From assembly GCF_000156195.1 (NCBI RefSeq), contig NZ_GG688318.1, positions 168,882 to 232,881 on the forward strand: a stretch of DNA of 64,000 bases, given 5' to 3'. The position numbers were made by a program, and so were the translations under genes. Each line of letters starts with the position of its first letter. Position 1 is the stretch's first letter. Below are positions 44,666 through 53,651 of the stretch, in pieces. The notes beneath the pieces are model-generated. The model had not been told where the DNA came from. It ran no database searches and saw only the letters and a list, made by a program, of their open reading frames with translations. The stretch comes from Bacteroides finegoldii DSM 17565. GTDB taxonomy: Bacteria > Bacteroidota > Bacteroidia > Bacteroidales > Bacteroidaceae.

Positions 44666-45703
44666 TTAGCTTTTGGCTGTTAATAGAGACTTATATTTCT
44701 CAAGCGCTTTCTCGAAAACAGCTTTTGCCTCTTCCATCGTTCCGAAAAATTCACCTCCGGACGCGTTCAAGTGACCGCCACCGCTAAAGAATTCGGCTGC
44801 CAACTGATTGCACGGAAAAGTCCCGACCGAACGGAGGGAAATTTTAATCATCGGTTTCTCTGTATCTTCCCGCAAAAAGCAGGAAAAGCGAACGTTCTTA
44901 ATGCTGAGAGGAATATTGACAAAGCCTTCACTATCTCCTTTTATATAGTGGAACTTGCTTTGTTCGGCTTTCGTCAGTGTAATTAAAGCCGAGTTACAAT
45001 CCGAATAGACGGTCATGTTCGACAAGACATATCCCATCAGCCGCAAACGGCTCTCGGAATAGGTGTTGTACACCTTGCGATAGATATCGTCTTTATCAAT
45101 GCCTTTGGAAAGGAGTTCGCTGATAATGAAGTAGATCTCCCGATTGTTGGAATTGTAGGTAAAACCACCCGTATCGGTCATCATGCCCGTATAGATACAC
45201 TCGGCACCTTCTTTAGAAATATCGTCGAAATAGCCCATCCGGCAAATAAGGCGGAACACCAGTTCGGAAGTAGAAGAGATCTTCGGATAGGACATTGTTA
45301 TCTTACAGAAGTCTTCAGGATACAAATGATGGTCTATCAGTATTTTACGCGCAGGAGAAGCAGCTACGGCATCCGCCATATCTTCGATACGTTTCAGCGC
45401 GTTGAAGTCCAGACAACAGATAACATCGGCCTCAGCAAGCAGTTTATCCGCAAACTCTTTATAGCGGTCATACAAAAGAATGTCCTTACTGCCCGGCATC
45501 CACTTGAGGAAATCGGGAAATGCATTAGGCACAATTACGTTCACTGTCTTTTCCTGAGAATCCAAGAAATGATATAATCCTAGTGATGAACCGATTGCAT
45601 CACCGTCAGGAGATACATGAGATACTATTACTATTTTGTCAGCTCGCTCAAACCATTTAGTAAAATGGTCTATTTTAGCTTGTTCTATTACTTTCGTCAA
45701 CAT
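44666..45703 (-). CDS. DHH/DHHA1 phosphoesterase (NrnA-like)
   Basis: A 345-residue protein. The DHH motifs are SHVSPDGDAIGSSLGL, ICCLDFNAL and ILIDHHLYPE. The DHHA1 domain ends with FFSGGGHLNASGGEF. NrnA-like enzymes degrade short oligoribonucleotides (nanoRNA), pAp or cyclic dinucleotides. The exact substrate cannot be read from sequence. It is the last of a leftward series after comEC. Confidence 0.9.
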   Translation of the reverse strand: MLTKVIEQAKIDHFTKWFERADKIVIVSHVSPDGDAIGSSLGLYHFLDSQEKTVNVIVPNAFPDFLKWMPGSKDILLYDRYKEFADKLLAEADVICCLDFNALKRIEDMADAVAASPARKILIDHHLYPEDFCKITMSYPKISSTSELVFRLICRMGYFDDISKEGAECIYTGMMTDTGGFTYNSNNREIYFIISELLSKGIDKDDIYRKVYNTYSESRLRLMGYVLSNMTVYSDCNSALITLTKAEQSKFHYIKGDSEGFVNIPLSIKNVRFSCFLREDTEKPMIKISLRSVGTFPCNQLAAEFFSGGGHLNASGGEFFGTMEEAKAVFEKALEKYKSLLTAKS

Positions 45704-45750
45704 ACTTTTTTTTCTTTATCAAGGTGCAAATGTACGATAATTCTTTGTAC

Positions 45751-47871
45751 TTAGAGCAAAAAGCGGACAGAACCTTCTTCCGATAAGGAGATAAAACGTA
45801 AACCGTATTCCTTGCATTCCTCCTTAAAACAGTCTCTACGATACTCTGAGAGGGAGGCATCGAAGATGATACAACCGGGAAGAAAGAATTTGGTAAGTTC
45901 TTTCAATCGGCCGTCATAGCCTTTGCATAAGTAAAGATAATCAATATATAACGTGGGAGTCGTCGATTTGTTCCGCAACGTCTGCCAATGATTATCGTTT
46001 ACAATACAGATATTACATCCATGAAATGATACAAGTTGCCGTTGTCGGGAAAATACGTCAGTCCGACAGTCGGAGGTGATTTCCGTCGGCGGTAAAAGAT
46101 GCCGACGTTTCCAATAATTGGCTGTCACACGTTCCAATGCTTTTTTGTTCGGTAACGTGTCCGCATAACTTATCCAGGAATCTCCACTGCTTTCTATGCA
46201 ATGAACCGCCGGACAACCCCGTACATTATAAAAGGCCAAACCTCTCTGCGGACGGTCTATCCAAACCATCGTAACATGATAAATACTTAATAAAAGAACG
46301 GAAAGAAGACAGAATAACAGGTTTCTAAGCCGCCTATGCAAACAGTAACAGACTGCTCCGAACAGGAAAACATAGATACCGCAAACTTCCAATTGATAAA
46401 GCCAGATTCCATCGACAGACGAGCAAGGAAGTTGCTCCACCCATCTCACAAAGAGGTTCAATCCCTCCAACAGTTTTCTGACACCTACCACTGCCCATAT
46501 CTGAAGCCAAGGAAAAGGAGTCAGAAGAAGCATGAAAATAGCGGCATACAGGATAATAGTAATCAAAGGAATGACCAGCAGATTCGTCAAAAGAAAGTGT
46601 ACGGAGAATCGGGAGAAGTAAAACATGACAAGCGGAGCAGTTCCTATCTGTGCGGCAATAGATACGCTCATCAGTCCCCAGACGGACTTCCCCACTCTGT
46701 TTCTTACAGCAAACAGGCGATAAACCGGCCTCTGAATCAATAAAATGGAGGCAACCGCAAGGAAGGAAAGCTGAAAGCCGACATCAAACAGTCCTGCCGG
46801 ATTACAAAGCAGCATAAGCCATGCTGTCACAGCTAGTGTATTCAAGGAGAATGGTTGACGGCCGAATACATCTGCCAATGCCAGGATGGAGAACATGGTG
46901 ACCGAACGGACTACTGAGGGAGAAAGTCCCGTAAAAAAGGCGAAAGCCCATAATAAGACTAAAAGAGACACGGAACGGACACATCTGCCGGTCCGCCCTT
47001 TTCGGGCAACAGGTCGTAGAATAAAGAAAAGAAAAGCATACAGAAGTCCGATGTGTAACCCAGATAGAGCTAGAATATGACTCGCGCCGGCTATCGAATA
47101 GCTTTCGCGAACAGATTCGCTTAATTCAGTCTTATCACCAATGGTCAAAGCAGACAGCACGGCTAGTTCATCTCCGGTAAAGCCTAATTGACGGTAAAGA
47201 GCTATCACTTTCTCACGGTAAGAATCGGCCAGACACCGAAGACGCAAATGAATCGTTCCGTTTGTCTGTACGGAACGCAGTGTTATCCATTTTCCGGCAG
47301 CGACATAGCCCGTCCCACTAATACCTCTTCGCATCAAGTAGCGGGCATAATCAAACTCATCGAAGTTCTTCTGATTAGCAGGTGGGGAAATGCGTGTAGA
47401 AACCAACAATTCATCCCCGCTCTTCAAGCAGGCGGCAGCTGAATCCTGTTTCAGATAGAGTATCGCTTTTCGCTCTACCGGATGACTACCGATAGAATCA
47501 TAATATTCTTTCACAAGTACCCTGCAGAGCGATGTACGCTCCCTTGGTTGTGGAGTATCCGTTATCAGAACCCGATAAATTACGTCATCGTCAGGAAAGG
47601 TATATTGTGTTTGCCGCAGTTGCCAAGTTATTCCTGTCCATCCGCCCGCGAAACACAGGACTGTCAGGACTGCTCCGAAACACCAACGCTGCGAATAATG
47701 CTCACAGAAATGAAAGAGAAAAGCCAAGATTAACAGGAAGATGGAAACCGATACTCCCCAAAGAACATCCATCGAACAGTCGAAAAAGCGTTCTCCACAA
47801 AAAACGCCTGCTATCCAGGGGATAACCAGGCGCATATAAGGATATTGATGGATACAATAATTACAAGTCAT
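45751..47871 (-). CDS. ComEC/Rec2 family DNA-uptake channel protein
   Basis: A 706-residue multi-pass membrane protein. The competence domain is recognisable in LSALTIGDKTELSESVRESY followed by SIAGASHILALSGLHIGLLY and FLTGLSPSVVRSVTMF-like segments (FFTGLSPSVVRSVTMFSI). The C-terminal metallo-beta-lactamase-like part seen in full ComEC proteins is short or missing here, as in many Bacteroidetes. Its start overlaps the end of rpe by 11 bp. Confidence 0.9.
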   Translation of the reverse strand: MTCNYCIHQYPYMRLVIPWIAGVFCGERFFDCSMDVLWGVSVSIFLLILAFLFHFCEHYSQRWCFGAVLTVLCFAGGWTGITWQLRQTQYTFPDDDVIYRVLITDTPQPRERTSLCRVLVKEYYDSIGSHPVERKAILYLKQDSAAACLKSGDELLVSTRISPPANQKNFDEFDYARYLMRRGISGTGYVAAGKWITLRSVQTNGTIHLRLRCLADSYREKVIALYRQLGFTGDELAVLSALTIGDKTELSESVRESYSIAGASHILALSGLHIGLLYAFLFFILRPVARKGRTGRCVRSVSLLVLLWAFAFFTGLSPSVVRSVTMFSILALADVFGRQPFSLNTLAVTAWLMLLCNPAGLFDVGFQLSFLAVASILLIQRPVYRLFAVRNRVGKSVWGLMSVSIAAQIGTAPLVMFYFSRFSVHFLLTNLLVIPLITIILYAAIFMLLLTPFPWLQIWAVVGVRKLLEGLNLFVRWVEQLPCSSVDGIWLYQLEVCGIYVFLFGAVCYCLHRRLRNLLFCLLSVLLLSIYHVTMVWIDRPQRGLAFYNVRGCPAVHCIESSGDSWISYADTLPNKKALERVTANYWKRRHLLPPTEITSDCRTDVFSRQRQLVSFHGCNICIVNDNHWQTLRNKSTTPTLYIDYLYLCKGYDGRLKELTKFFLPGCIIFDASLSEYRRDCFKEECKEYGLRFISLSEEGSVRFLL

Positions 47872-48511
47872 GTAATTGATGAATCATCGCCTCCGGATCC
47901 GGTGCTGCAAAGACGGCATTACCTGCCACCAACGCATCGGCTCCCGCCTCAACCAGTCGGGCTCCTGTTTCCAAGTTTACACCACCGTCTACTTCAATCA
48001 GCGCTTTCGATCCTGTCCGTTCAATCAGGGCACGCAGCTCACGGACTTTCTCAACCGAATGTTCGATAAACTTCTGTCCGCCAAATCCCGGATTCACGCT
48101 CATGACAAGCACCATATACACATCCCGGATAATATCTTGCAGCAGAGCTACCGGAGTAGCAGGATTGATGGTTACGGCAGGCTGCATCCCCGCTTCCCGG
48201 ATTTGCTGTATCACCCGATGCAAATGCGGACAAGCCTCATAATGCACATTCATCGTATGAGCGCCCAACGCCTTTACTTCAGGGATGAATTTTTCCGGAT
48301 TAACAATCATCAGATGCACATCCAACGGTTTCTTACTCAACTTCGCTACATACTTCAATACCGGAAAGCCGAATGAAATGTTCGGGACAAAGACCCCGTC
48401 CATTATATCAATATGTACCCACTCCGCTTCACTGCGGTTTATCATTTCAATATCTTTCGCCAATTGTCCGAAATCGGCAGAAAGAATGGAAGGAGCAATA
48501 ATCGGTTTCAT
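47861..48511 (-). CDS. rpe: Ribulose-phosphate 3-epimerase
   Basis: A 216-residue TIM barrel beginning MKPIIAPSILSADFGQLAKD. The active-site segments are VHIDIMDGVFVPNISFG, LDVHLMI, VLVMSVNPGFGGQKFIE and IEVDGGVN. It interconverts ribulose-5-phosphate and xylulose-5-phosphate in the pentose phosphate pathway. The start at 48511 fits the family; nine extra codons upstream are not needed. It is coupled by overlap to comEC and lies 23 bp after fmt. Confidence 0.94.
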   Translation of the reverse strand: MKPIIAPSILSADFGQLAKDIEMINRSEAEWVHIDIMDGVFVPNISFGFPVLKYVAKLSKKPLDVHLMIVNPEKFIPEVKALGAHTMNVHYEACPHLHRVIQQIREAGMQPAVTINPATPVALLQDIIRDVYMVLVMSVNPGFGGQKFIEHSVEKVRELRALIERTGSKALIEVDGGVNLETGARLVEAGADALVAGNAVFAAPDPEAMIHQLHDL

Positions 48512-48534
48512 AATTCTTCTATATTTAAGGTTTA

Positions 48535-49503
48535 TCACTTCATCTTACAGCCGTCCGCCAAACGGTATCCACGAAGCAATTCATCTGTTTTCAAACGTTT
48601 CTTGCCGGGAAGCTGCAAGGAAAGAATGGATACAAACCCATCCGGCACGGCAACCTTTATATATTTCTTGCCATCCGTCACAACCGTTCCCGCAGAGAGC
48701 TGATGTGATTCGTACATCTTTTCAGTCTCGAAGATTTTCACCACTACCGCTTCATTTTCAGAAGCGACCAGTTCACTCCAAGCGGCGGGATAAGGCGATA
48801 ATCCACGAATAAAGTCGTACACCTTCTTCACCGGTTGATTCCAATCAATCCGGCAAGTATCTTTGAATATCTTCGGAGCCGGACGGAGTTCACCGACAAC
48901 CGCCATTTCTTCTTGAGGAATCGGTTTTACCGTTCCATTCAATATAGCATCTACCGTTTCAAGAACCAGTTCCCCTCCCAACATCATCAATTTGTCATGT
49001 ACCACTTCCACATTGTCTGTATCCGCAATAGGCACACGTACCTGCTGAATAACCTCTCCCGTATCAATCTCATGTTTCAGGAAAAACGTAGTGATTCCTG
49101 TCTCCGTGTCACCATTGATCACCGCCCAATTGATGGGAGCAGCTCCACGATATTGAGGAAGCAGAGAAGCATGAAGGTTAAACGTACCCAGTCGCGGCAT
49201 ATTCCAGACCACCTCCGGCAACATCCGGAAAGCAACCACAATCTGCAAGTCGGCTTTCCATTCGCGCAAGGCCTCCACAAAAGCCTCATCTTTCAACTTC
49301 TCAGGCTGAAGCAACGGTAAGTTCCGCTCCAACGCATATTGCTTGACCGGAGAATACTGTATTTTATGTCCGCGTCCGGCAGGCTTGTCGGGCATTGTGA
49401 TCACACCCACTACATTATAACCGCCTTCCACCAACTGACGCAAGGCCTCTACCGCAAAATCGGGAGTACCCATATATACTATTCTTAAGTCTTCTTTCTT
49501 CAT
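48535..49503 (-). CDS. fmt: Methionyl-tRNA formyltransferase
   Basis: A 322-residue enzyme that formylates initiator Met-tRNA. The signatures are LRIVYMGTPDFAVEALRQLV, the catalytic segment FNLHASLLPQYRGAAPINWA and TGITTFFL, with a C-terminal OB-like domain (GLSPYPAAWSEL). It lies in a leftward run: Sua5 family gene, ClC, fmt, rpe, comEC, DHH. Confidence 0.95.
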   Translation of the reverse strand: MKKEDLRIVYMGTPDFAVEALRQLVEGGYNVVGVITMPDKPAGRGHKIQYSPVKQYALERNLPLLQPEKLKDEAFVEALREWKADLQIVVAFRMLPEVVWNMPRLGTFNLHASLLPQYRGAAPINWAVINGDTETGITTFFLKHEIDTGEVIQQVRVPIADTDNVEVVHDKLMMLGGELVLETVDAILNGTVKPIPQEEMAVVGELRPAPKIFKDTCRIDWNQPVKKVYDFIRGLSPYPAAWSELVASENEAVVVKIFETEKMYESHQLSAGTVVTDGKKYIKVAVPDGFVSILSLQLPGKKRLKTDELLRGYRLADGCKMK

Positions 49504-49535
49504 AATCCAACTATGTTATCATTAAAACGCAAAGT

Positions 49536-51329
49536 CTAGTCTTCCGAGAAATGTACCAGCACCTGCCGATATGAGTTAAATATCTTCGATTTAGAGACAA
49601 AGCCCTCATAGCGTCCCTCCTCGTCCACCACCGGAAGATTCCAGGCTTTCGTATCGTCAAACGTCTGCATTACCTGTTCCATTCCGTCCGTATCGAATAT
49701 CTTGGCAGGTGCGGATGTCATCAATTTGTTAACAGTGAAACGATGATAAAGTTCTTGTCGGAACATGATGTTACGGATGTCATCGAGCAGGACAATACCC
49801 AACAGTTCGCCCGTTTTTTTATCCGTTACCGGGAACACATTCCGATGGGAAGCGGCAATCGCTTTCACCAGCTCGCCCAAATCCATCTCCGGATGTACAA
49901 CTACAAAATCCTTCTCCACCACATTCTCCATCTTCATCAATGTCAACACAGCCTTGTCTTTGTGATGCGTAATCAGCTGCCCCTTCTTTGCCAGACGCAT
50001 GGAATATATACTATGAGGCTCAAATGCGATAATCGTCAGGTATGAGCTAACGGATACAATCATCAGTGGAAGGAACAAATCGTATCCACCCGTCAGTTCG
50101 GCTATCAGGAATACTCCCGTCAGAGGAGCGTGCATGACACCGCTCATGACTCCCGCCATTCCCATCAAAGCAAAATTCTTCTCCGGCAAATAAGCGGAGA
50201 AAGTAAAGTCATTACTGAAATGGGAAAAGACGAATCCGGCGATACACCCTAAATAAAGCGAAGGGGCAAAGATACCACCGCAACCGCCACCGCCATTCGT
50301 CGCGCTAGAGGCAAATACTTTCAACAGAATGATCAACATCAGATAGACCAGCAGCAGATTGCCATAACCATAAAACATGGAGTTGTTCATCACCGTATCC
50401 CATTCGGCTGTGGAAGTTCCGTTCAGCAACAGCTCAATCGTATCGTATCCTTCACCGTAGAGAGGCGGGAAAAGGAAAATCAACACACTCAACATCACAC
50501 CGCCGAAAGCAAGTTTCTTATAGGGATTATTGAGCTTGCCGAACACGCCCTCCACCGAATTCATGGCACGTGTGAAATAAAGCGAAACCAAACCACAAAA
50601 GATACCCAGCAGGATGACATAAGGAATACGTTCCAATTCGAACGCCTGATCGAGGTGGAATTTAAACATAGCCTCCGTACCGGTAGTAATATAGGAAACG
50701 GTAGCTGCCGTGACCGCAGAAATCAGCAACGGAAGCAGGGACGACATGGTAAGGTCAATCATCAGAACTTCCAATGTAAATACCAATCCCGCAATCGGTG
50801 CTTTAAAGATACCGGCAACCGCACCCGCCGCACCACAACCTACGAGCAACATCAATGTACGGTGCTCCATCTTGAACACACTTCCCAGATTGGAGCCGAT
50901 AGCGGAACCTGTCAAGACGATAGGCGCCTCCGCCCCAACCGACCCACCAAAACCGATAGTTATCGCACTGGCAATGATAGACGACCAAATATTATGTCGT
51001 TTGATGCGTCCCTGTCGGCGGGAAATGGCATACAGAATCTTTGTGACTCCATGACTGATATCGTCTTTAACAATGTTGCGTACAAACCAGCCTGCCAGGA
51101 AAATTCCGACTACCGGATATACCAGATACAAATAGTTAGCTTGGGTCACGTTGAAATTATCGGTCAGGAAATTCTGTATCTGATGGATAAAGAATTTCAA
51201 TATTAATGCGGCAAACGCTGTAAAGATACCGACCAGAAAACTTAATATAAGGATAAACTGCTTTTCCTTTATATTCGCTTCCCGCCACTTGATACAACGC
51301 TGTAATAAACTCAATTTTTCTTCTTTCAT
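49536..51329 (-). CDS. ClC-type chloride channel/transporter with CBS domains
   Basis: A 597-residue membrane protein. The ClC selectivity motifs are GFGGSVGAEAPIV, GCGAAGAVAGIFKAPIAGL and GGGGCGGIFAPSLYLG. Two C-terminal CBS domains are present (about 450-590; NVVEKDFVVVHPEMDLGEL, MTSAPAKIFDTDGMEQVMQ). At the gating-glutamate position the motif reads GAEAP rather than GREGP. Whether it is a channel or an H+/Cl- exchanger cannot be settled by eye. It is followed by fmt and preceded directly by the Sua5-type gene. Confidence 0.9.
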   Translation of the reverse strand: MKEEKLSLLQRCIKWREANIKEKQFILILSFLVGIFTAFAALILKFFIHQIQNFLTDNFNVTQANYLYLVYPVVGIFLAGWFVRNIVKDDISHGVTKILYAISRRQGRIKRHNIWSSIIASAITIGFGGSVGAEAPIVLTGSAIGSNLGSVFKMEHRTLMLLVGCGAAGAVAGIFKAPIAGLVFTLEVLMIDLTMSSLLPLLISAVTAATVSYITTGTEAMFKFHLDQAFELERIPYVILLGIFCGLVSLYFTRAMNSVEGVFGKLNNPYKKLAFGGVMLSVLIFLFPPLYGEGYDTIELLLNGTSTAEWDTVMNNSMFYGYGNLLLVYLMLIILLKVFASSATNGGGGCGGIFAPSLYLGCIAGFVFSHFSNDFTFSAYLPEKNFALMGMAGVMSGVMHAPLTGVFLIAELTGGYDLFLPLMIVSVSSYLTIIAFEPHSIYSMRLAKKGQLITHHKDKAVLTLMKMENVVEKDFVVVHPEMDLGELVKAIAASHRNVFPVTDKKTGELLGIVLLDDIRNIMFRQELYHRFTVNKLMTSAPAKIFDTDGMEQVMQTFDDTKAWNLPVVDEEGRYEGFVSKSKIFNSYRQVLVHFSED

Positions 51330-51893
51330 TTATTCGCGAATTATCTTAATCACTCCACCTTTGTCCAACTTAATAATGCTTGAGGGTTTCGGCCGACTCA
51401 GATCCTCTTGACGGAAACCGACGATATAGTCCACCGCCGACTTGATTTCATCGCTGATCTCACTAAAATTCGCAGCTCCGGGCTGACCGCTCACATTGGC
51501 CGATGTGGAGACAATCGCTTTGCGGAATTGCTGGCAAAGCCTTTGGGAAAATTCTTCGTTTGTAACACGGATTCCCACACTGCCGTCTTCCGCCAACAGG
51601 TTCGTCGCTAAATTGCGCGCACCGGAATATATAATCGTCAACGGCTTGTCGGCAACTTCAATCAAGTCCCACGCTACAGCCGGTACATCCTGTACATAAA
51701 AATCCACCTTCACAGGACTGTCCACCAACACCAGCATAGCCTTGCTATCAGCACGTTTCTTAATCTCATACACACGGCGTACAGCCTCTTCATTAGTAGC
51801 GTCGCAGCCTATTCCCCATACGGTATCGGTAGGATAAAGAATCACTCCTCCTTCATTCATCACCTGACAGGCTTTTTTAATATCTTCTATCAT
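51330..51893 (-). CDS. Sua5/YciO/YrdC family protein (threonylcarbamoyl-AMP synthase type)
   Basis: A 187-residue protein from the ATG at 51893 (MIEDIKKACQVMNEGGVILY). The family motif is YPTDTVWGIGCDATNEEAV followed by IKKRADSKAMLVLV, and STSANVSGQPGA binds nucleotide. Sua5/TsaC enzymes make threonylcarbamoyl-AMP for t6A in tRNA. The longer frame upstream runs into the promoter and the thioesterase gene, so it is rejected. It abuts the ClC gene. Confidence 0.88.
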   Translation of the reverse strand: MIEDIKKACQVMNEGGVILYPTDTVWGIGCDATNEEAVRRVYEIKKRADSKAMLVLVDSPVKVDFYVQDVPAVAWDLIEVADKPLTIIYSGARNLATNLLAEDGSVGIRVTNEEFSQRLCQQFRKAIVSTSANVSGQPGAANFSEISDEIKSAVDYIVGFRQEDLSRPKPSSIIKLDKGGVIKIIRE

Positions 51894-51910
51894 TTCTTGA
51901 TTAATTTCTG

Positions 51911-51954
51911 TTGAGAATAACACGCAAAAGTAGTACTTTTGCGCCAAATTCAAA
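51911..51954. promoter_or_regulatory. Overlapping divergent promoters built on a palindrome
   Basis: A perfect 10-bp inverted repeat around one base, CGCAAAAGTA-G-TACTTTTGCG (51923-51943), supplies back-to-back -7 elements TACTTTTG on each strand (51934-51941 rightward, 51932-51925 leftward). TTG at 51911-51913 (20 bp upstream) could be the rightward -33, and TTTG read leftward at 51954-51951 (18 bp) the leftward -33. They would serve the thioesterase and the Sua5 gene and cannot both be occupied at once. Confidence 0.65.
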
Positions 51955-51971
51955 AAGATTAAGTGAAAACA

Positions 51972-52400
51972 ATGGAAGAAATCGTATTTCACCACACTCT
52001 GCCTATCCAGTTGCGCTTCAATGACGTAGACAAATTCGGGCACGTCAACAATACTGTTTATTTCTCTTTTTATGATTTGGGAAAGACTGAATACTTCGCC
52101 TCAGTATGTCCGGGAGTCGATTGGGAAAAGATGGGAATTGTCGTCGTTCACATCGAAGCGGACTTCGTCAAACAAATCTTCGCCTCAGACCACATCGCTG
52201 TGCAAACGGCTGTCTCCCAAATAGGCACGAAAAGCTTTCATCTCATCCAACGGGTCATTGACACCACAACGAATGAAATAAAATGTATCTGTAAGTCCGT
52301 CATGGTGACTTTCGACCTCGAAAAGCATGAATCCATCCCCTTGACAAAAGAGTGGATAGAGGCGATATGCAAGTATGAGGGACGGGATTTGCGAAAATGA
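51972..52400 (+). CDS. Acyl-CoA thioesterase (4HBT hot-dog fold)
   Basis: A 142-residue single hot-dog domain. The characteristic segment is LRFNDVDKFGHVNNTVYFSF, with D at the position used in catalysis by 4HBT enzymes, and VHIEADFVKQI. It hydrolyses an acyl-CoA or similar thioester; the substrate is unknown. A GTG at 51963 adds three residues; the ATG at 51972 is preferred. Confidence 0.88.
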   Translation: MEEIVFHHTLPIQLRFNDVDKFGHVNNTVYFSFYDLGKTEYFASVCPGVDWEKMGIVVVHIEADFVKQIFASDHIAVQTAVSQIGTKSFHLIQRVIDTTTNEIKCICKSVMVTFDLEKHESIPLTKEWIEAICKYEGRDLRK

Positions 52401-52518
52401 GCCCAAACATTACAAAGGCAAACATCTGTTGATAATACTATCAAAATTACTGCCCCACTATTGCTTTTCACCAATTAATTTTGTATCTTTAGGACTCACG
52501 TCCGTTTGAAAATAGGTA

Positions 52519-52602
52519 GTCACCTTATAGAATGACATTTGTCACTTTATAAGGTGACTATTGTCATTCTACAAAGTGACCATTGTCCCCTTGTAAGGTG
52601 AC
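52519..52602. repeat. Four semi-palindromic units with an exact 22-bp period
   Basis: Units of 18 bp start at 52519, 52541, 52563 and 52585, separated by 4-bp spacers. Each begins GTC and ends TGAC with an A/T-rich centre, for example GTCACTTTATAAGGTGAC. Neighbouring units are near reverse complements of each other. The array lies in the gap between the thioesterase and the broken alkaline phosphatase gene. The rest of 52401-52649 shows no gene. Confidence 0.8.
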
Positions 52603-52649
52603 GACTACCCGGCTACATAAAACCCCACTCTTTTTCGCACAGCAAGACC

Positions 52650-53614
52650 TTATTCTTCCCACTGCTTGAGGTTAAACAGCCGCCTCAAGATATTCGCCAT
52701 ATCCGTGTTATCTCTTCTGCCCGAATACAAATGAGCCTGTTTCCCTACAACATACAGAGGAACCGGAGCGCCTGTATGAGATTTGGTAGTCCACCCAATA
52801 GAGTCTTTTTTATCTAGCAAGGCGACCGCAGCCACCGCCAACGGCTCATCTTTAGCATAGAGGCTCACTATATCTTTTGATTTCTTCTTCAAGAAAGACT
52901 GCTGCTCATAGCATATCAACAGTTCCAACTCTTCACGTGGAGTAATCGTAATTTGTTCCCAAAAGCCCAGATTCTTCTTCAAGAAAAATTTCATCTCCTC
53001 CCAAGAAGGAATGGCAACAGCACTTTTCATTTTCCGCATAGCATTGGCCAAAGCTTCTTGCGAACACTGCTGGTATTTCTGCAATTCGATATTCAAGTTT
53101 GTGCCAGAATTTCCCAATCCTAAACCTCCGGTTTCATGGTCAGCAGTTACAAGAATCAAGGTTTCATCGGGATGTTTCTTGTAGAATTCATAAGCCAGGC
53201 GGATACATTGGTCAAAGTCGATAGTTTCCGTAACAACCGTAGCCGCATCATGGGCATGAGCCGCCCAATCTATCTTGCCACCCTCTAGCATCATAAAATT
53301 ACATAGTTAGTCGTCTTTTCTCCCGTCGCCAAAGCTGTGGCAGCCGCCGAAGAGCAAGTTATCAAGTGAGAGGCCGACCGTGTGCACACTTGTGTCATCA
53401 CGGGAAAAGTAGAGAACAGTAGTGAACGCTCACCGGTATCTGTACCGACTTTCTCCGCATATATCTGCGAAGCTTCCACATGATTGAACCCCATCCCGTC
53501 ACCGATAAATAAAAATATGTATTTCGGCGCCTGCGCTCCGTATGCCAATGTAGCGCAGACTAGCAGTAGCCCGAACAAAACAGGCCTCATAGGTCTTGTC
53601 ATCCTGTCTTTCAT
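52650..53614 (-). pseudogene. Alkaline phosphatase gene broken by an internal deletion
   Basis: Two fragments overlap by ATGA. The N-terminal one (53614-53291, 107 residues) has a signal peptide, IFLFIGDGMGFNHVEASQIY and SSAAATALATGEKTTN, the metal- and phosphoserine-site region. The C-terminal one (53294-52650, 214 residues) has MLEGGKIDWAAHAHDAAT and LILVTADHETGGLGLG. The part that normally links GEKTTN to the EGGKIDWA segment, roughly 150 residues, is gone and the joint is out of frame. The phosphatase would have been periplasmic. It is the last gene of the decayed leftward Sus-type locus. Confidence 0.85.
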
Positions 53615-53651
53615 TTTATATCTATATTAAAAAAGGTTAGTCATAAATATG

